DNA of 21,351 nt, taken from assembly GCA_964518335.1 (NCBI GenBank), contig CAZFDT010000086.1, positions 1-21,351 of the forward strand, given 5' to 3'. Made by a program: the position numbers and the translations under genes. Below are positions 6,239-15,470 of the stretch, one piece after another (position 1 is the stretch's first letter; the number at the start of each line of letters is the position of its first letter). This DNA is from CAZFDT01 sp964518335. GTDB lineage: Bacteria > Planctomycetota > Phycisphaerae > Phycisphaerales > Phycisphaeraceae. The notes beneath the pieces were generated by a model, which saw nothing but the letters and a program-made list of their open reading frames with translations, did no database searches and was not told where the DNA came from.

Positions 6239-9200
6239 GTGGCAGAAGCAACTGGCGCGATCCGCCGTTCATGCCTGGTGCTTGCCGTTGCAGTGGCCTG
6301 GCTGGCGCCGGCGTGCCTGGCGCAGGTGCCGCCCGTCGAGTCGCGCCCGCCCAAACGCGTCACCGGCCATCAGATGAGCGTGCTCAACATGCACGGCGCG
6401 CAGCAGACGCCCGAGCAGTACCGCGAGCAGGTGGCGTTCTGGGAAGACCTGGGCCTGACCAACATCAACATCTTCGACATCTCCACCGAGAGCATGCGCC
6501 GCACGGTGCTGGCCTACCACGCGGCGTCGGTGGCGTTGGACAGCCCGGTGAAGATGAACCTGTCGCTGCACGGCCACGGCATGCAGGGCCCGCGCGACCC
6601 CGAGCCGGGGCAGCCCTGGAGCGCGTGGGTGTCACTGTTGCACACGCTGACGCACGATCCGGCCTATGCCTCGGGCCGCACGCTCGTCAACGGAAAGTAC
6701 TACCTCTCGGGCTACTGGTCCGGGCCGCAGTTGGGCGACTTCGTCACACACCCGTCGGTGGTCGCGGCGGTGGGGGGCGAGTCGTTCATCGAGTCGGCGA
6801 CGGTCAACCCCTTCCGCAGCGAGGAGCAGCTTGCCGCGGTGATGACTTCGCCGGCCTATCGCCACTGGGACGGCTTTTCGCAGTTCGACTTCACGCGCTC
6901 AATCACCGCGCAGGCCGACCTGTCGCGCACGCTGGTGCGCACGGCGCACGCGCACGGCCGCACCGCGCGGCCGCAGATCATCGGCCACTACATCCAGATG
7001 GGGTCGGGCGTGGCCTACGAAGGCTGGGGCTTTCGCCGGCTGGCCGCGACCTGGCGGGCCGCGATCGACGAGGACGCCGACGCCGTCGAGTTCATCACGC
7101 TCAACGACGTGAAGGAGCGCACCTACATCAATGCGTGGCGGAGCGACGATCCACCGGTGCTGGTGAACTGGTGGGACCAGGTGAACACGGGGACGGTGCT
7201 CTCGCACGAGGGCTGGCGCGAGTTTTCGCGGCGGTGCATCGCGTGGTTCAAGCACGGCGAGGCTCCGCCGATCGACGCCGACGAGTTGTACGTGGACTAT
7301 CGCCTGCACCCGCGCGACGCCGAGTCGTACGCCAACCTGCGCGCCAGCGAGCAGCAGGCGCTGGCCCGATGGTTCCCGCCGGGCGTGCGGCCGCACGGCA
7401 TCTACCGCAAGGAAGCCGTCGCCGGTCACGCCAACCATCTGAGCTGGCGGAATCTCTCCGACGGCGTCCACCTCGCCGTGCGATTGATCGATGAGGCGGA
7501 AATTCTCGTCGATGGCCGGGTGATCGGCCGCTATGACGCCGGCGAGCATCTCATCGCCGTGCCCGGGTCGAGAACGCTCGACACGTCCGAGGCCGACGGG
7601 TATCCGCTGCACGTGTTCGGCCCGGAGGACATGCGCACGCCGCTCGTCGAGATTCGGCGCAGCGGCGTTGCAGTGGTGCAGTATCGTGGCGAAGCGCCGA
7701 TCACGCCGTGGTGCGCGCCGGGCAACTGGAACACGCTCAACCGCAAGGCCGTGGCGAATCGACTCACGTGCATGCTCACCGGCGTCCACGAAGGGCAGAA
7801 TGTGTATGGCGACATCGCGCTCTCGGCCACGTGGGGCGGCGACGCGCGCGTGTTCGATCGCCTGGCGTTTTATGCCGGCGACACGCTGATCGGCGAAACC
7901 TCACGCGAGCCGTATGAGGTCGTCTGGTCGTCCCCCCCGCAGGGCGTGCATCATCTGACCGTGCGCGTCTGTCGCCGTGACGGCACTTACGCATCCTCCG
8001 ATCCGATCCGCGTCATCGTGCAGTCGCCGGGCGTGGCGCTGCAGCACCGTGCGGGGCTGATGTGCGTGCAGGACATCGGCGCGGTGGCGGAGGCAGGGAC
8101 GGTCCGCTACGACACGTCCCGCAACACCCTCGCGCTCACAACGCGCGGCCGCACCGATCCCGCCGCCGACGACGAGATCACCTTCGCGTGGCTGCGGGTG
8201 AGCGGCGACTTTCGGATCGTCACGCGCATCGCGTCGCTCGACGGCGGCGGGGCCGGCGCGCGGGCGGGCCTGATGGTGCGCGACAAGCTCACCGACACGT
8301 CGCGCCACGTCGAGTTGGCCGCCCGCGCCGACGACAGATACAGCTTCGGCTGGCGATTCTTCGAAGCGGCGCAGTCCGACACCGAAAAGCTGCGCACGGG
8401 CCTGACGTTCCCCGACAAGTGGCTGCGGCTGACGCGCCGCGGCCACCAGTTCGAGTTCGAGCATTCGCCCGACGGGCGACAGTGGACCCTGCAGCGCGAG
8501 GGCATCAACCTCCCGCTGGGCACGACGGTGTACGTCGGGCTGTTCGCCGCGTCACTTTCGGCAGGCGAGCGATGCACGGCGGTGCTGGCGGACTTCGCGC
8601 TGGATCAGACACCGCTGCCGCCGAGTCTGGTGGTGGACTTTGCGCAGCAGGGCTGGAGCGTCCCGGTGGGGCGGTCGCAGCTGACGATTCACGCAACGAT
8701 GAAGGAGCCCGCTGCGGTGTCGGAAGTCGGCCTGACGGTCAACGGCCGCAGCATCGGTCCGGCCTCGACGACGCGCCGCTACGACACCGTCACCGACTTC
8801 GACTGGACGCCGACGGCGCCGGGCGCCTATGCGATCCAGGCCGTCGCTCAACTGCACGGACAGGGCCGGGTCCACAGCAACACGGTTCCGTACTTTGTGC
8901 GTCCGACCGTGACGCGCGGCCTGCCGGCGGGCTGGTTCACACGCGACATCGGCGAGGTGTGGAACGAAGGCCGCACCGGCGTGGTCAACGGACGCTGGAC
9001 CGTGGTCGGCGGCGGGCGCGATGTCTATCGCGCTCACGACGGCTTGCGCTACGCATGGCGCGAGATGGCCGGCGACTTCACCGCCGTGTGCCGGGTGGCG
9101 TCGCTCAAGCGCACCTCCGACTACGCCAACGCCGGGCTGATGGTGCGTGCGTCGGATGCCGCCGACGCGCGGGGCGTGTTTGTCGCCATGACGCCGACGC

Positions 9201-9496
9201 AAGGCGTCAGGCTCGGCGCGCGGCGCGTGGACGGCGTACACACGGAACAGGATCAGTACGTCAAGACGCCGACCGCGCCGGGCTATCTGCGTCTGGAGCG
9301 GCGCGGCGACGAGATCATCGCCTCACACTCGCGCGACGGTGCAGCATGGACCGCGATCGGCCGCACGCGCATCGACCTGCCCGACACGGCGCTCGTCGGC
9401 CTCTACGTGTCGAGCAACAACATCACGATCGGCTCAGCCGGACTGTGCGAAGCGGTGTTCGACCACGTCACCATCGACGGCGTCACTGGGCCGTGA
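6239..9496 (+). CDS. Secreted GH71-like multidomain glycosidase
   Basis: This 1085-residue protein starts at GTG 6239, supported by GCGAGG (6227-6232) 6 bases upstream and by a signal peptide (residues 1-29, ending ACLA). Residues about 40-400 form a barrel related to GH71 alpha-1,3-glucanases. The segment ITLNDVKERTYI (286-297; Asn289, Asp290, Glu293) corresponds to the family's WNDYGES-type active-site loop. The modules that follow are a short beta domain (about 400-490), an Ig-like domain (about 495-600), a DUF1349-like beta-sandwich (about 605-790), a second Ig-like domain (about 795-890) and a second DUF1349-like domain (about 895-1085). The DUF1349-like copies share AGLMVR motifs and a HSPDG/HSRDG turn. 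It has no PEP-CTERM tail. The substrate, alpha-1,3-glucan, is inferred from the family. No separate promoter was found after the terminator at 6173-6208. Its 3' end is 7 bases from the convergent gene. Confidence 0.8.
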   Translation: MAEATGAIRRSCLVLAVAVAWLAPACLAQVPPVESRPPKRVTGHQMSVLNMHGAQQTPEQYREQVAFWEDLGLTNINIFDISTESMRRTVLAYHAASVALDSPVKMNLSLHGHGMQGPRDPEPGQPWSAWVSLLHTLTHDPAYASGRTLVNGKYYLSGYWSGPQLGDFVTHPSVVAAVGGESFIESATVNPFRSEEQLAAVMTSPAYRHWDGFSQFDFTRSITAQADLSRTLVRTAHAHGRTARPQIIGHYIQMGSGVAYEGWGFRRLAATWRAAIDEDADAVEFITLNDVKERTYINAWRSDDPPVLVNWWDQVNTGTVLSHEGWREFSRRCIAWFKHGEAPPIDADELYVDYRLHPRDAESYANLRASEQQALARWFPPGVRPHGIYRKEAVAGHANHLSWRNLSDGVHLAVRLIDEAEILVDGRVIGRYDAGEHLIAVPGSRTLDTSEADGYPLHVFGPEDMRTPLVEIRRSGVAVVQYRGEAPITPWCAPGNWNTLNRKAVANRLTCMLTGVHEGQNVYGDIALSATWGGDARVFDRLAFYAGDTLIGETSREPYEVVWSSPPQGVHHLTVRVCRRDGTYASSDPIRVIVQSPGVALQHRAGLMCVQDIGAVAEAGTVRYDTSRNTLALTTRGRTDPAADDEITFAWLRVSGDFRIVTRIASLDGGGAGARAGLMVRDKLTDTSRHVELAARADDRYSFGWRFFEAAQSDTEKLRTGLTFPDKWLRLTRRGHQFEFEHSPDGRQWTLQREGINLPLGTTVYVGLFAASLSAGERCTAVLADFALDQTPLPPSLVVDFAQQGWSVPVGRSQLTIHATMKEPAAVSEVGLTVNGRSIGPASTTRRYDTVTDFDWTPTAPGAYAIQAVAQLHGQGRVHSNTVPYFVRPTVTRGLPAGWFTRDIGEVWNEGRTGVVNGRWTVVGGGRDVYRAHDGLRYAWREMAGDFTAVCRVASLKRTSDYANAGLMVRASDAADARGVFVAMTPTQGVRLGARRVDGVHTEQDQYVKTPTAPGYLRLERRGDEIIASHSRDGAAWTAIGRTRIDLPDTALVGLYVSSNNITIGSAGLCEAVFDHVTIDGVTGP

Positions 9497-9503
9497 CGCT
9501 GCA

Positions 9504-12128
9504 CTATTCGCCGATGCTCGCCGCGTTGAGCTTCCGCCAGCCCGTCTCCGGCAGCGCAACGCGCAAGCCGTAATACGCATGGCCGGGATAGTTGGGGCTG
9601 TTGAACTCGCGGTCCGCCGAGCGTTGGCTGTGGTTGTACCAGCTCCACGATCCGCCGCGGATCACGCGGAAGTTACCCGGCTTGGTCTGGCATGGATCGG
9701 TCTGGTGCTCGTCGCTGTAGTGGTCGTACCAGTCGGTGCACCACTCGGCGGCGTTGCCCGCGAGGTCCATCACGCCGTCGCGGCTGGCGCCGGCGGGAAA
9801 CGATCCGACGATCACCGTGCCCGCGTTTTCGGTGGATGGCCGAGGCAGGTTCGCGCCCAGCGACGCCGGATCGACAAAGCGACCATGCACGCCGGGTACG
9901 GGCGCGTCTTCACCCCACGGATATGTCCGACCCTCGCCGCGCCCGGTCGCCACATATTCCCACTGCGCCTCGGTGGGCAGACCGAACCCATCGGCATCGA
10001 GGTCGGCCGTCCAGTCGCGCTCGTTGTACACCGGGGTCAATCCGTGCTGACGCGAAAGCCAGTTGCAGTAGCGGGCGGCGTCGGCCCACGAGACGTGCAG
10101 CACCGGCTCACGGTTGCGCCACGAGTTGCCGTTGCGGAACTTGCGATGGCCGGGGTCGAACAGCTCGAACGCCTCGTTGGTCACTTCGTGCTTGCCGATC
10201 GCAAAGCCGCTGATCCGCACCGCTCGCCGCGGCAACTCGTCGGGTTCGCCACGATCAGAGCCCATAACAAACTCGCCGCCGGGGATCCACACCAGCTCGG
10301 GAATGCGCGGGTCGTGCGCCGGCGGCATCGCCACTGGCTCCACCTTGACAAGCTCGATCGCGGCGACCATCGCGGTGCCGTAGTCGTCATCGACGGGATC
10401 GGGCTTGCCCCACATCTGCCCCGGGGTCCACTGCAGCTTGAGCGTCGTCGTCGTGTCGTAGAGCGACCAGAAGAACGAGACGGTTTGGAATTGGCCGTCC
10501 GTCGTCGGCGGCAGGTAGGCGGGGATGAACGGCGGGTGATCGTTGCGGGCGCGGGGGGCGCCGTCGGCGAAGAGCGTGAGGCGCGTCTCCTCGCCGGTCG
10601 GGTTGACGTAGTGGATGCGCACGTTGTACGTCGCGGTGGCCAGGCCGCTCACCGGCACGGCAAATCCGCTGTCCTGGGTCTGGTTGTTCAACACGGCAGA
10701 AACGCCGGCGTGGGTGACGACGGTCGCATCGCCCAGCAGTTCGCCGCGGCTGGCCTCGAGCCGTGCGACGACGGGCCCGATCGCCGTGCCGCTGGCCCAG
10801 GTGCGATTGGCTGCGTGATAGCCCAGCAGGCTGTTGCGCGGCGTCGGCTCGTCGATGATTTGCCTGCGACCGAGCACATCGGCGAGCACGCGGCCGTCAC
10901 GCTGCAGCACCAGGCGCGGCGTGCCCGGCACGAGCGGCACATGGACGCTGCTCATGCCCGCGGGCAGATCGAATCGCTCGACCTGCTCGCCGATCTCCAC
11001 GGTCACGGTCGCCGGTTCGGTGAGAAATGTATCGACGTACACCCGGTCGGCCACGTCGTCGTGCATCTGGTCGAATCGCCGGGTGTTGAGGCTCAGGTCC
11101 ACCCACTGCTTGCCGTCCCACGCCTGGCGGAGCCACTTGGATCGGTTGCGGTAGGTCACGAACAGGCGATCCTGCGCGATCGCCGGGGGCGTGCGGCTCT
11201 TGAACCATGCGCTGGCGTAAGCCGTGGCGTGCAGGTAGCTCTCGTCGCGGCTGTAGAGATAGCGTTCGCTGCCGAACGGCCAGCGCGCGGGCATGAGCGC
11301 CGAGTCCTCGTTGTAGTCGTTCCAGATCACGAGGCTGATCCAGTCGGCGCCGTCGGCGATCGCGCCGCGCCACATGTCGAGGTATCCGCCCAGCCCGCGG
11401 TAGTCCTGCAGGTTGGCGCTGTTGTAGGCGGGCACGACCCCGGCCGCGAGCGTCTTGCCCCACGCCAGCGTCGCGCGACGGGCGCTGGCGTTGTCGGCGA
11501 TGATCGTCCCCAACTCGGAGGGGTTGAACATCATCAACCCGTCGAGCTGCGGCGTCTTGACGAACTCATGGACGAACGTCAGCGCGTCGGGCCGATAGAC
11601 GAAGCGTGGCAGAAAGACGCTGGGGATGAGGAACACCTCGACGCCGTCGGCCTTGAGCCGTTCGACCGCGGGCGGAAACAGCGCCGCGTCGCCGTAGCCG
11701 CTGAGCACGACTTTACCGTCGATGCGGAACTGATTCGGGTGATCGCGGAACTGCATCACCATGTTGTGGACGTTCTCGACGAACGGCCGCACGCTGTACT
11801 CGGGCGCCATGGCGAGCACGAATCCGCTGTCGAGGCGGCGCGCCGCTTCGTATAAGCGCTGGGCCGACTGCACGTAGCCGGTGGGTTCGAGCTTGCCGTT
11901 GTTGAGCTTCTGCCACTCGCCCACGTCGAGCAGGAATCCGTCGATGCCGTGCCGCTGCGCCAGCTCGATCTCCTGCATGTAGCCCTCGACGGAGTTGCCG
12001 AAGCAGACCATGTACCAGCACATGACGCGGCGCTCGTGGGGCGCGGCATGCGCGGCGGAGAGCGTGCGGCTGGTCGCCATCACCGCGAGGACGAGCAGGG
12101 CGAGCAGACATCGGTGGGTTGGCGTCAT
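9504..12128 (-). CDS. Secreted GH71-like glycosidase fused to CBM-like and SUMF1-fold domains
   Basis: This 874-residue protein starts at ATG 12128 with AGGAG (12136-12140) 7 bases upstream; the reading frame is open further upstream, but that is antisense-free shadow over the regulator gene. A signal peptide covers residues about 1-29. Residues about 33-320 are GH71-like: MCWYMVCFGNSVEGY, GIDGFLLDVGEW, and VIWNDYNED (267-275; Asp271, Glu274) matching the family's WNDYGES loop. Residues about 435-598 resemble a CBM6/CBM35 beta-sandwich. Residues 612-862 are a full SUMF1 fold (VWIPGGEFVMGS, LPTEAQWEY, GNAAEW, RVIRGGSW). The catalytic cysteine pair of formylglycine-generating enzymes is absent in the RGGSWSWYNHSQRSADR stretch, so that activity is unlikely. 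Membership of an operon with the upstream regulator (71-base gap) is inferred. Confidence 0.85.
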   Translation of the reverse strand: MTPTHRCLLALLVLAVMATSRTLSAAHAAPHERRVMCWYMVCFGNSVEGYMQEIELAQRHGIDGFLLDVGEWQKLNNGKLEPTGYVQSAQRLYEAARRLDSGFVLAMAPEYSVRPFVENVHNMVMQFRDHPNQFRIDGKVVLSGYGDAALFPPAVERLKADGVEVFLIPSVFLPRFVYRPDALTFVHEFVKTPQLDGLMMFNPSELGTIIADNASARRATLAWGKTLAAGVVPAYNSANLQDYRGLGGYLDMWRGAIADGADWISLVIWNDYNEDSALMPARWPFGSERYLYSRDESYLHATAYASAWFKSRTPPAIAQDRLFVTYRNRSKWLRQAWDGKQWVDLSLNTRRFDQMHDDVADRVYVDTFLTEPATVTVEIGEQVERFDLPAGMSSVHVPLVPGTPRLVLQRDGRVLADVLGRRQIIDEPTPRNSLLGYHAANRTWASGTAIGPVVARLEASRGELLGDATVVTHAGVSAVLNNQTQDSGFAVPVSGLATATYNVRIHYVNPTGEETRLTLFADGAPRARNDHPPFIPAYLPPTTDGQFQTVSFFWSLYDTTTTLKLQWTPGQMWGKPDPVDDDYGTAMVAAIELVKVEPVAMPPAHDPRIPELVWIPGGEFVMGSDRGEPDELPRRAVRISGFAIGKHEVTNEAFELFDPGHRKFRNGNSWRNREPVLHVSWADAARYCNWLSRQHGLTPVYNERDWTADLDADGFGLPTEAQWEYVATGRGEGRTYPWGEDAPVPGVHGRFVDPASLGANLPRPSTENAGTVIVGSFPAGASRDGVMDLAGNAAEWCTDWYDHYSDEHQTDPCQTKPGNFRVIRGGSWSWYNHSQRSADREFNSPNYPGHAYYGLRVALPETGWRKLNAASIGE

Positions 12129-12199
12129 GTGACGACTCCTGTGCGAGCGACAACGATCGGCCGCCCCCGGAATCACGGCGGGAGGCAATGGTGTGCGCG

Positions 12200-13393
12200 T
12201 CACGAGGCGGCGGGGGCCTTGCGCGACAGCGCGGCGGCGTCCGCCAGGCGAGGCCCGGCCATGCAGGCGCTGGACATGTGCGACTCGGCGGGATTGAGGA
12301 TGCGCGGATACAGCCACTCGCACACGCCGGGCTTGTCGGGTTGATTCAGGTGCGAAAAGAGCATGTTGACCGCGCGCGTCGCCAGCTCCTCGATGTCCAC
12401 TTCGCAGTGAACCACGGGCAACGCAAAGGCCAGCGGCGCCTGCAGGTTCGTCTGCACCACCATGCGCGGACGGTAGTCGGTCTGCACCAGCGACGCGGCG
12501 AGGCCCATGGCGACGCGGTCGTCCATGACGATCAGGCCGTCGGGCCGCGCTTCGCGGGGAATGGCCAAGAGCTTTTCGGCGACGTTGCGACCGCCGATCG
12601 GACCCTCGCCGCCATGGATGGACATCTCGGGCCTCACGGACAGGCCCACTTCCTTCATGCCGGTCTCGAACCCGATCCAGAAGCGGTCGTAGCCCGGGCC
12701 GTAGCCGCCGATGCTGACCACCGCCATGCGTCGGCAGCCGCGGTCGGTGAGCGCGTGGACCGCCTGCTGGACCATGCGGCCGTGCTCGATGACCACGCCC
12801 ACGGGTGCGCCTTCCCATGCGCCGGCATGGACCATCGCCAGGCCCGCGCGAATGCGGCCCTGCCAGTCTTCGCCATCGAGGCTCGCCAGATCGAGGATGC
12901 CGTCGAGCGGGCGACGTTCGAGGTCTTCGAGCAGGTAGTCGAAGTGCTCGAACTTGGCCTTGTAACCGGGGAAGCGGCTCTCGTTGCGGTGATAGACCGA
13001 GGTGATGCACCCGGCGTCCTGCAGGTGCGTCTGCACGCGGTGGAACAGCTCGCCGTAGTAGGGCTGCGACGACGTGGCCGGCAGGATCACCACGCCGATC
13101 TTCCACAGCCCGCGGATGTTGCGGTCGGGATCGACCACCACGGTGCCGACCTTGGGCTTGCGGGTGAGGATGCCGTTGGCTACCAGCACGCGCATCGCCG
13201 CGCTGATGGCGTTGTTCGAGAAACCCGTGGCGGCGCACAACTCCTGCTGCGATGGGATGCGGTCACCGCGTCGCAGTGAGCGGCCCTGGATCGCACGGAC
13301 GACGTACTGCGCCGCGCGCGTCGCTTCGGGGCGTCCCGCGAGCACCGGCATCCGCGACCTGCGAACCATGAATGGATTGTACTCAGTACGCAA
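12200..13393 (-). CDS. GntR-type HTH / LacI-type ligand-binding transcriptional regulator
   Basis: This 397-residue protein has the architecture of AraR-like regulators. An N-terminal winged helix covers residues about 25-90 (RGDRIPSQQELCAATGFSNN and AMRVLVANGILTRKPKVGT). A periplasmic-binding-protein fold follows (about 100-380), with PYYGELFHRVQTHLQ, RRMAVVSIGG, DGLIVMDDRVAMGLAASL and a C-terminal domain typical of sugar-responsive LacI members. Two starts are possible. TTG at 13393 has AGGAG (13401-13405) 7 bases upstream and overlaps the preceding gene's stop by 11 bases. ATG at 13369 gives 389 residues and has no ribosome site. I prefer TTG because of the spacing and the coupling it implies. 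The gene sits between two glycosidase genes, so it probably senses a sugar derived from their substrate; repressor versus activator cannot be decided. Confidence 0.88.
   Translation of the reverse strand: MRTEYNPFMVRRSRMPVLAGRPEATRAAQYVVRAIQGRSLRRGDRIPSQQELCAATGFSNNAISAAMRVLVANGILTRKPKVGTVVVDPDRNIRGLWKIGVVILPATSSQPYYGELFHRVQTHLQDAGCITSVYHRNESRFPGYKAKFEHFDYLLEDLERRPLDGILDLASLDGEDWQGRIRAGLAMVHAGAWEGAPVGVVIEHGRMVQQAVHALTDRGCRRMAVVSIGGYGPGYDRFWIGFETGMKEVGLSVRPEMSIHGGEGPIGGRNVAEKLLAIPREARPDGLIVMDDRVAMGLAASLVQTDYRPRMVVQTNLQAPLAFALPVVHCEVDIEELATRAVNMLFSHLNQPDKPGVCEWLYPRILNPAESHMSSACMAGPRLADAAALSRKAPAAS
13379..13389. promoter_or_regulatory. Short palindrome at the start of the regulator gene
   Basis: GTACTCAGTAC is a perfect 5+1+5 inverted repeat. 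It spans the stop codon of the upstream gene and the first codons of the regulator. GntR-LacI hybrids often bind short palindromes containing GTAC, so an autoregulatory or roadblock site is possible. An 11-base palindrome can also occur by chance. Confidence 0.3.
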
Positions 13394-15470
13394 GGGACTG
13401 CTCCTGCCCGACGGTCACGGGCACAGCGTCGCCCGGCTCGGCGCCGCCGGGGCCCGCCGGCGCCTGGTCGATCGTGAAACTCATCGGGGCCAGCGCGCCC
13501 AGCGCCGTCTGCGAACGGTTGACGCAGACCACCATGCCGTTGTCGTAACAGGTGCGGCTGACCAGCGGGGCCAGCTCGCGTCGGGACACGATCGCCGCGC
13601 CGCCCAGGCGCGTCTGCACGCCCGATTCACCGTAGAAAAACGCATAGGTCTGGGCGATCAGGTCCGCGCGGTCGGCATACGCCGGGATGCCGAACGGCCG
13701 GCACGCACGCATCGACACCTCCGTCTGCGGCGTCACACCCATGTCCAGGGCCTCGAGCTGCCACGCGCGCCCGGGACGCATCGCCTCGCCGCAGTTGACG
13801 CTGCCGTGAAGCACGACCGACAGCAGCGGCACGGTGTGGTCGTAAAAGTGCCTGCCCACCGGCGACGCCAGGTGCCAGGGGCAAGGGTGGACAAACGAGT
13901 GGAAGAACCCGTCCATCAGGTCGAAGTATTGGCCGAAGGGCATCTCGGTGGAGAGGCTGCCCATCGTGCGCAGGGCGACGCGGCATTCCTCCCGCACCAG
14001 GTCGATGTAGTGCGAGCGCGAGGTGACGGGGTGGGCCGGGGCGTGGCAGAGCATGAACCCGCCGACGGCGTCGTAGTGGTGGTGGCCGTGAATGCCCAGC
14101 GCCGCCAGCTGGGGCAGGTCGCGCCGGACGTAGCGTTGCAGTGACACCTGCGGGCAGACGCGATAGACGCGCCCGCCGCTCCAGACGATGCCCTGCCAGT
14201 GCTCGCCGCTGCGGTGGACCACCACGTCGTCGAGGGTGAATTCGTCCGAGCAGGAGTACACCGCGCTGTGTGAGGTGTGCATGCCGAGCATCACGTCGCG
14301 GCGCCGGCACCACGCGGCGAAGTGGCGCATGCCCTCCTCACCGCCCACGCGATCGTCCGGGGGCAGCAGCGTCGGGTACTTGCCGTCGTGACCGTCCTGC
14401 CCCCAGCCCACGAGCACCACCGCCAGCCGCGTCGTGCCGCGCGCCAGGCAGTCCTCGACGATCTGCCGGGCTTCGGCGAACGTGCAGCCGACGTGATAGG
14501 CCCCGCGTCCGTCGGGCTGCGGGTCCTTGTAGGCCATGAAGATTTTCAGAAACAGTCGCCCGGCGAAGTCGATCGCCTCGGGGCGCTGGCGTGCTTTCTG
14601 CTTCCACGTCTGCAGGCCGCGCTGTTGCAGCAGGCGCCGATACGTCTTGCCGCAGAACACGTAGCCTTCGCCGTCGGGATGGTCGGGCGGCGCGAAAGCG
14701 TACTGCACGCGGCGCGGGCCGGGGATCAGGTCGTCCTGCTGCTCCCAGCGATAGGCGAGGTAGGGGTGGACGCTGTGGTGCTGAGCCTGCTCCCAGTGTT
14801 GGCGGCAGACCAGTTGCGCGTCGCGGTCGCCCTCGGCGATGAGGCCGCACAGCGTGCCCTGGCCGCGGGTGATGCCGAACACGGGCATGTTGCAGACATT
14901 CTCCCACTGGTCGTTGGGGCTGTAGATCGTCTGGCGGACTTCGCGGGGGTAGTGCTTGTCGAAGAAGCACTGCGTGCCGAACCAATTGGGCAGGAGCAGG
15001 TAGCCTTCCTCGCCGGTGGTCGCGGCGCCGAACCCGGGCAGGATCTCGATGCCCAGCACGCGGTAGAGGTCGGGCTGGGCCTCGCGCACCGCCGCGTCGG
15101 GAATGGTCAACTGCAACCCCTGGCCGCCGTCGATCACGTCCAGGCGCATCCCGACGCAGATGCCGATCTCGTCGAAGTGCAGATCGAGGTCGAGCCGATC
15201 GTCGGCAGACGGCGTGATCGCCAGGCTGCTGCGGCAGCTCGACGAGAGTGTGCCGGGCGTGCCGTAGGCGAAGCTGTCGGACCGCGGGACGGCGACGGAC
15301 TGCGCCCTCGGGTGCTGGCGGTCGTAGTAGTGCAGCACCGCCAGCACGCCGTGGTTTTCCCAGCGGTGCGCACCGCAGTGGAACGCGAGCTGGCCCTGCG
15401 CGGTCAGCCGCAGGGTCGCGTGACCCGCCCGCAATGCGTGGATGTCGCCGCCAGGCTTGGCGCTGATCAT
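13383..15470 (-). CDS. Putative cytosolic GH101/DUF5696-like glycosidase
   Basis: This 695-residue protein starts at ATG 15470 with AGGGG 5 bases upstream. No signal peptide or membrane segment is seen, which suggests action in the cytoplasm. Residues about 1-280 are beta-rich (YGTPGTLSSSCRSSLAITPS, WFGTQCFFDKHYP). Residues about 300-600 look like a barrel with VVLVGWGQDGHDGKYP, LGMHTSHSAVYS, HGHHHYDAVGG (Asp467) and GSLSTEMPFGQYFDLMDG (Glu509). The length and the order of these motifs fit DUF5696 proteins, which are related to GH101 endo-alpha-N-acetylgalactosaminidases. Asp467 and Glu509 are my candidate catalytic residues, but this is inference. It is the first gene of the minus operon, read from the promoter at 15575-15603, and its stop overlaps the preferred start of the regulator. 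Exact specificity is unknown. Confidence 0.75.
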   Translation of the reverse strand: MISAKPGGDIHALRAGHATLRLTAQGQLAFHCGAHRWENHGVLAVLHYYDRQHPRAQSVAVPRSDSFAYGTPGTLSSSCRSSLAITPSADDRLDLDLHFDEIGICVGMRLDVIDGGQGLQLTIPDAAVREAQPDLYRVLGIEILPGFGAATTGEEGYLLLPNWFGTQCFFDKHYPREVRQTIYSPNDQWENVCNMPVFGITRGQGTLCGLIAEGDRDAQLVCRQHWEQAQHHSVHPYLAYRWEQQDDLIPGPRRVQYAFAPPDHPDGEGYVFCGKTYRRLLQQRGLQTWKQKARQRPEAIDFAGRLFLKIFMAYKDPQPDGRGAYHVGCTFAEARQIVEDCLARGTTRLAVVLVGWGQDGHDGKYPTLLPPDDRVGGEEGMRHFAAWCRRRDVMLGMHTSHSAVYSCSDEFTLDDVVVHRSGEHWQGIVWSGGRVYRVCPQVSLQRYVRRDLPQLAALGIHGHHHYDAVGGFMLCHAPAHPVTSRSHYIDLVREECRVALRTMGSLSTEMPFGQYFDLMDGFFHSFVHPCPWHLASPVGRHFYDHTVPLLSVVLHGSVNCGEAMRPGRAWQLEALDMGVTPQTEVSMRACRPFGIPAYADRADLIAQTYAFFYGESGVQTRLGGAAIVSRRELAPLVSRTCYDNGMVVCVNRSQTALGALAPMSFTIDQAPAGPGGAEPGDAVPVTVGQEQSLAY

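Noticed and set aside
9504..10300. Active formylglycine-generating enzyme (sulfatase maturation) from the SUMF1 domain
   Set aside because: The conserved active-site cysteines are absent, and no sulfatase gene is present in the window.
9339..11855. An 838-codon open frame on the plus strand opposite the GH71/SUMF1 gene
   Set aside because: It is low-complexity Arg/Ala/Val/His-rich translation with no domain motifs, overlaps the ends of two well-supported genes, and has no ribosome site. It is a GC-rich antisense shadow.
12129..13238. Extension of the GH71/SUMF1 reading frame upstream to 13238
   Set aside because: The extension runs through the regulator gene in another frame and is Arg/Pro-rich without motifs. 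ATG 12128 has a ribosome site and is followed by a signal peptide.
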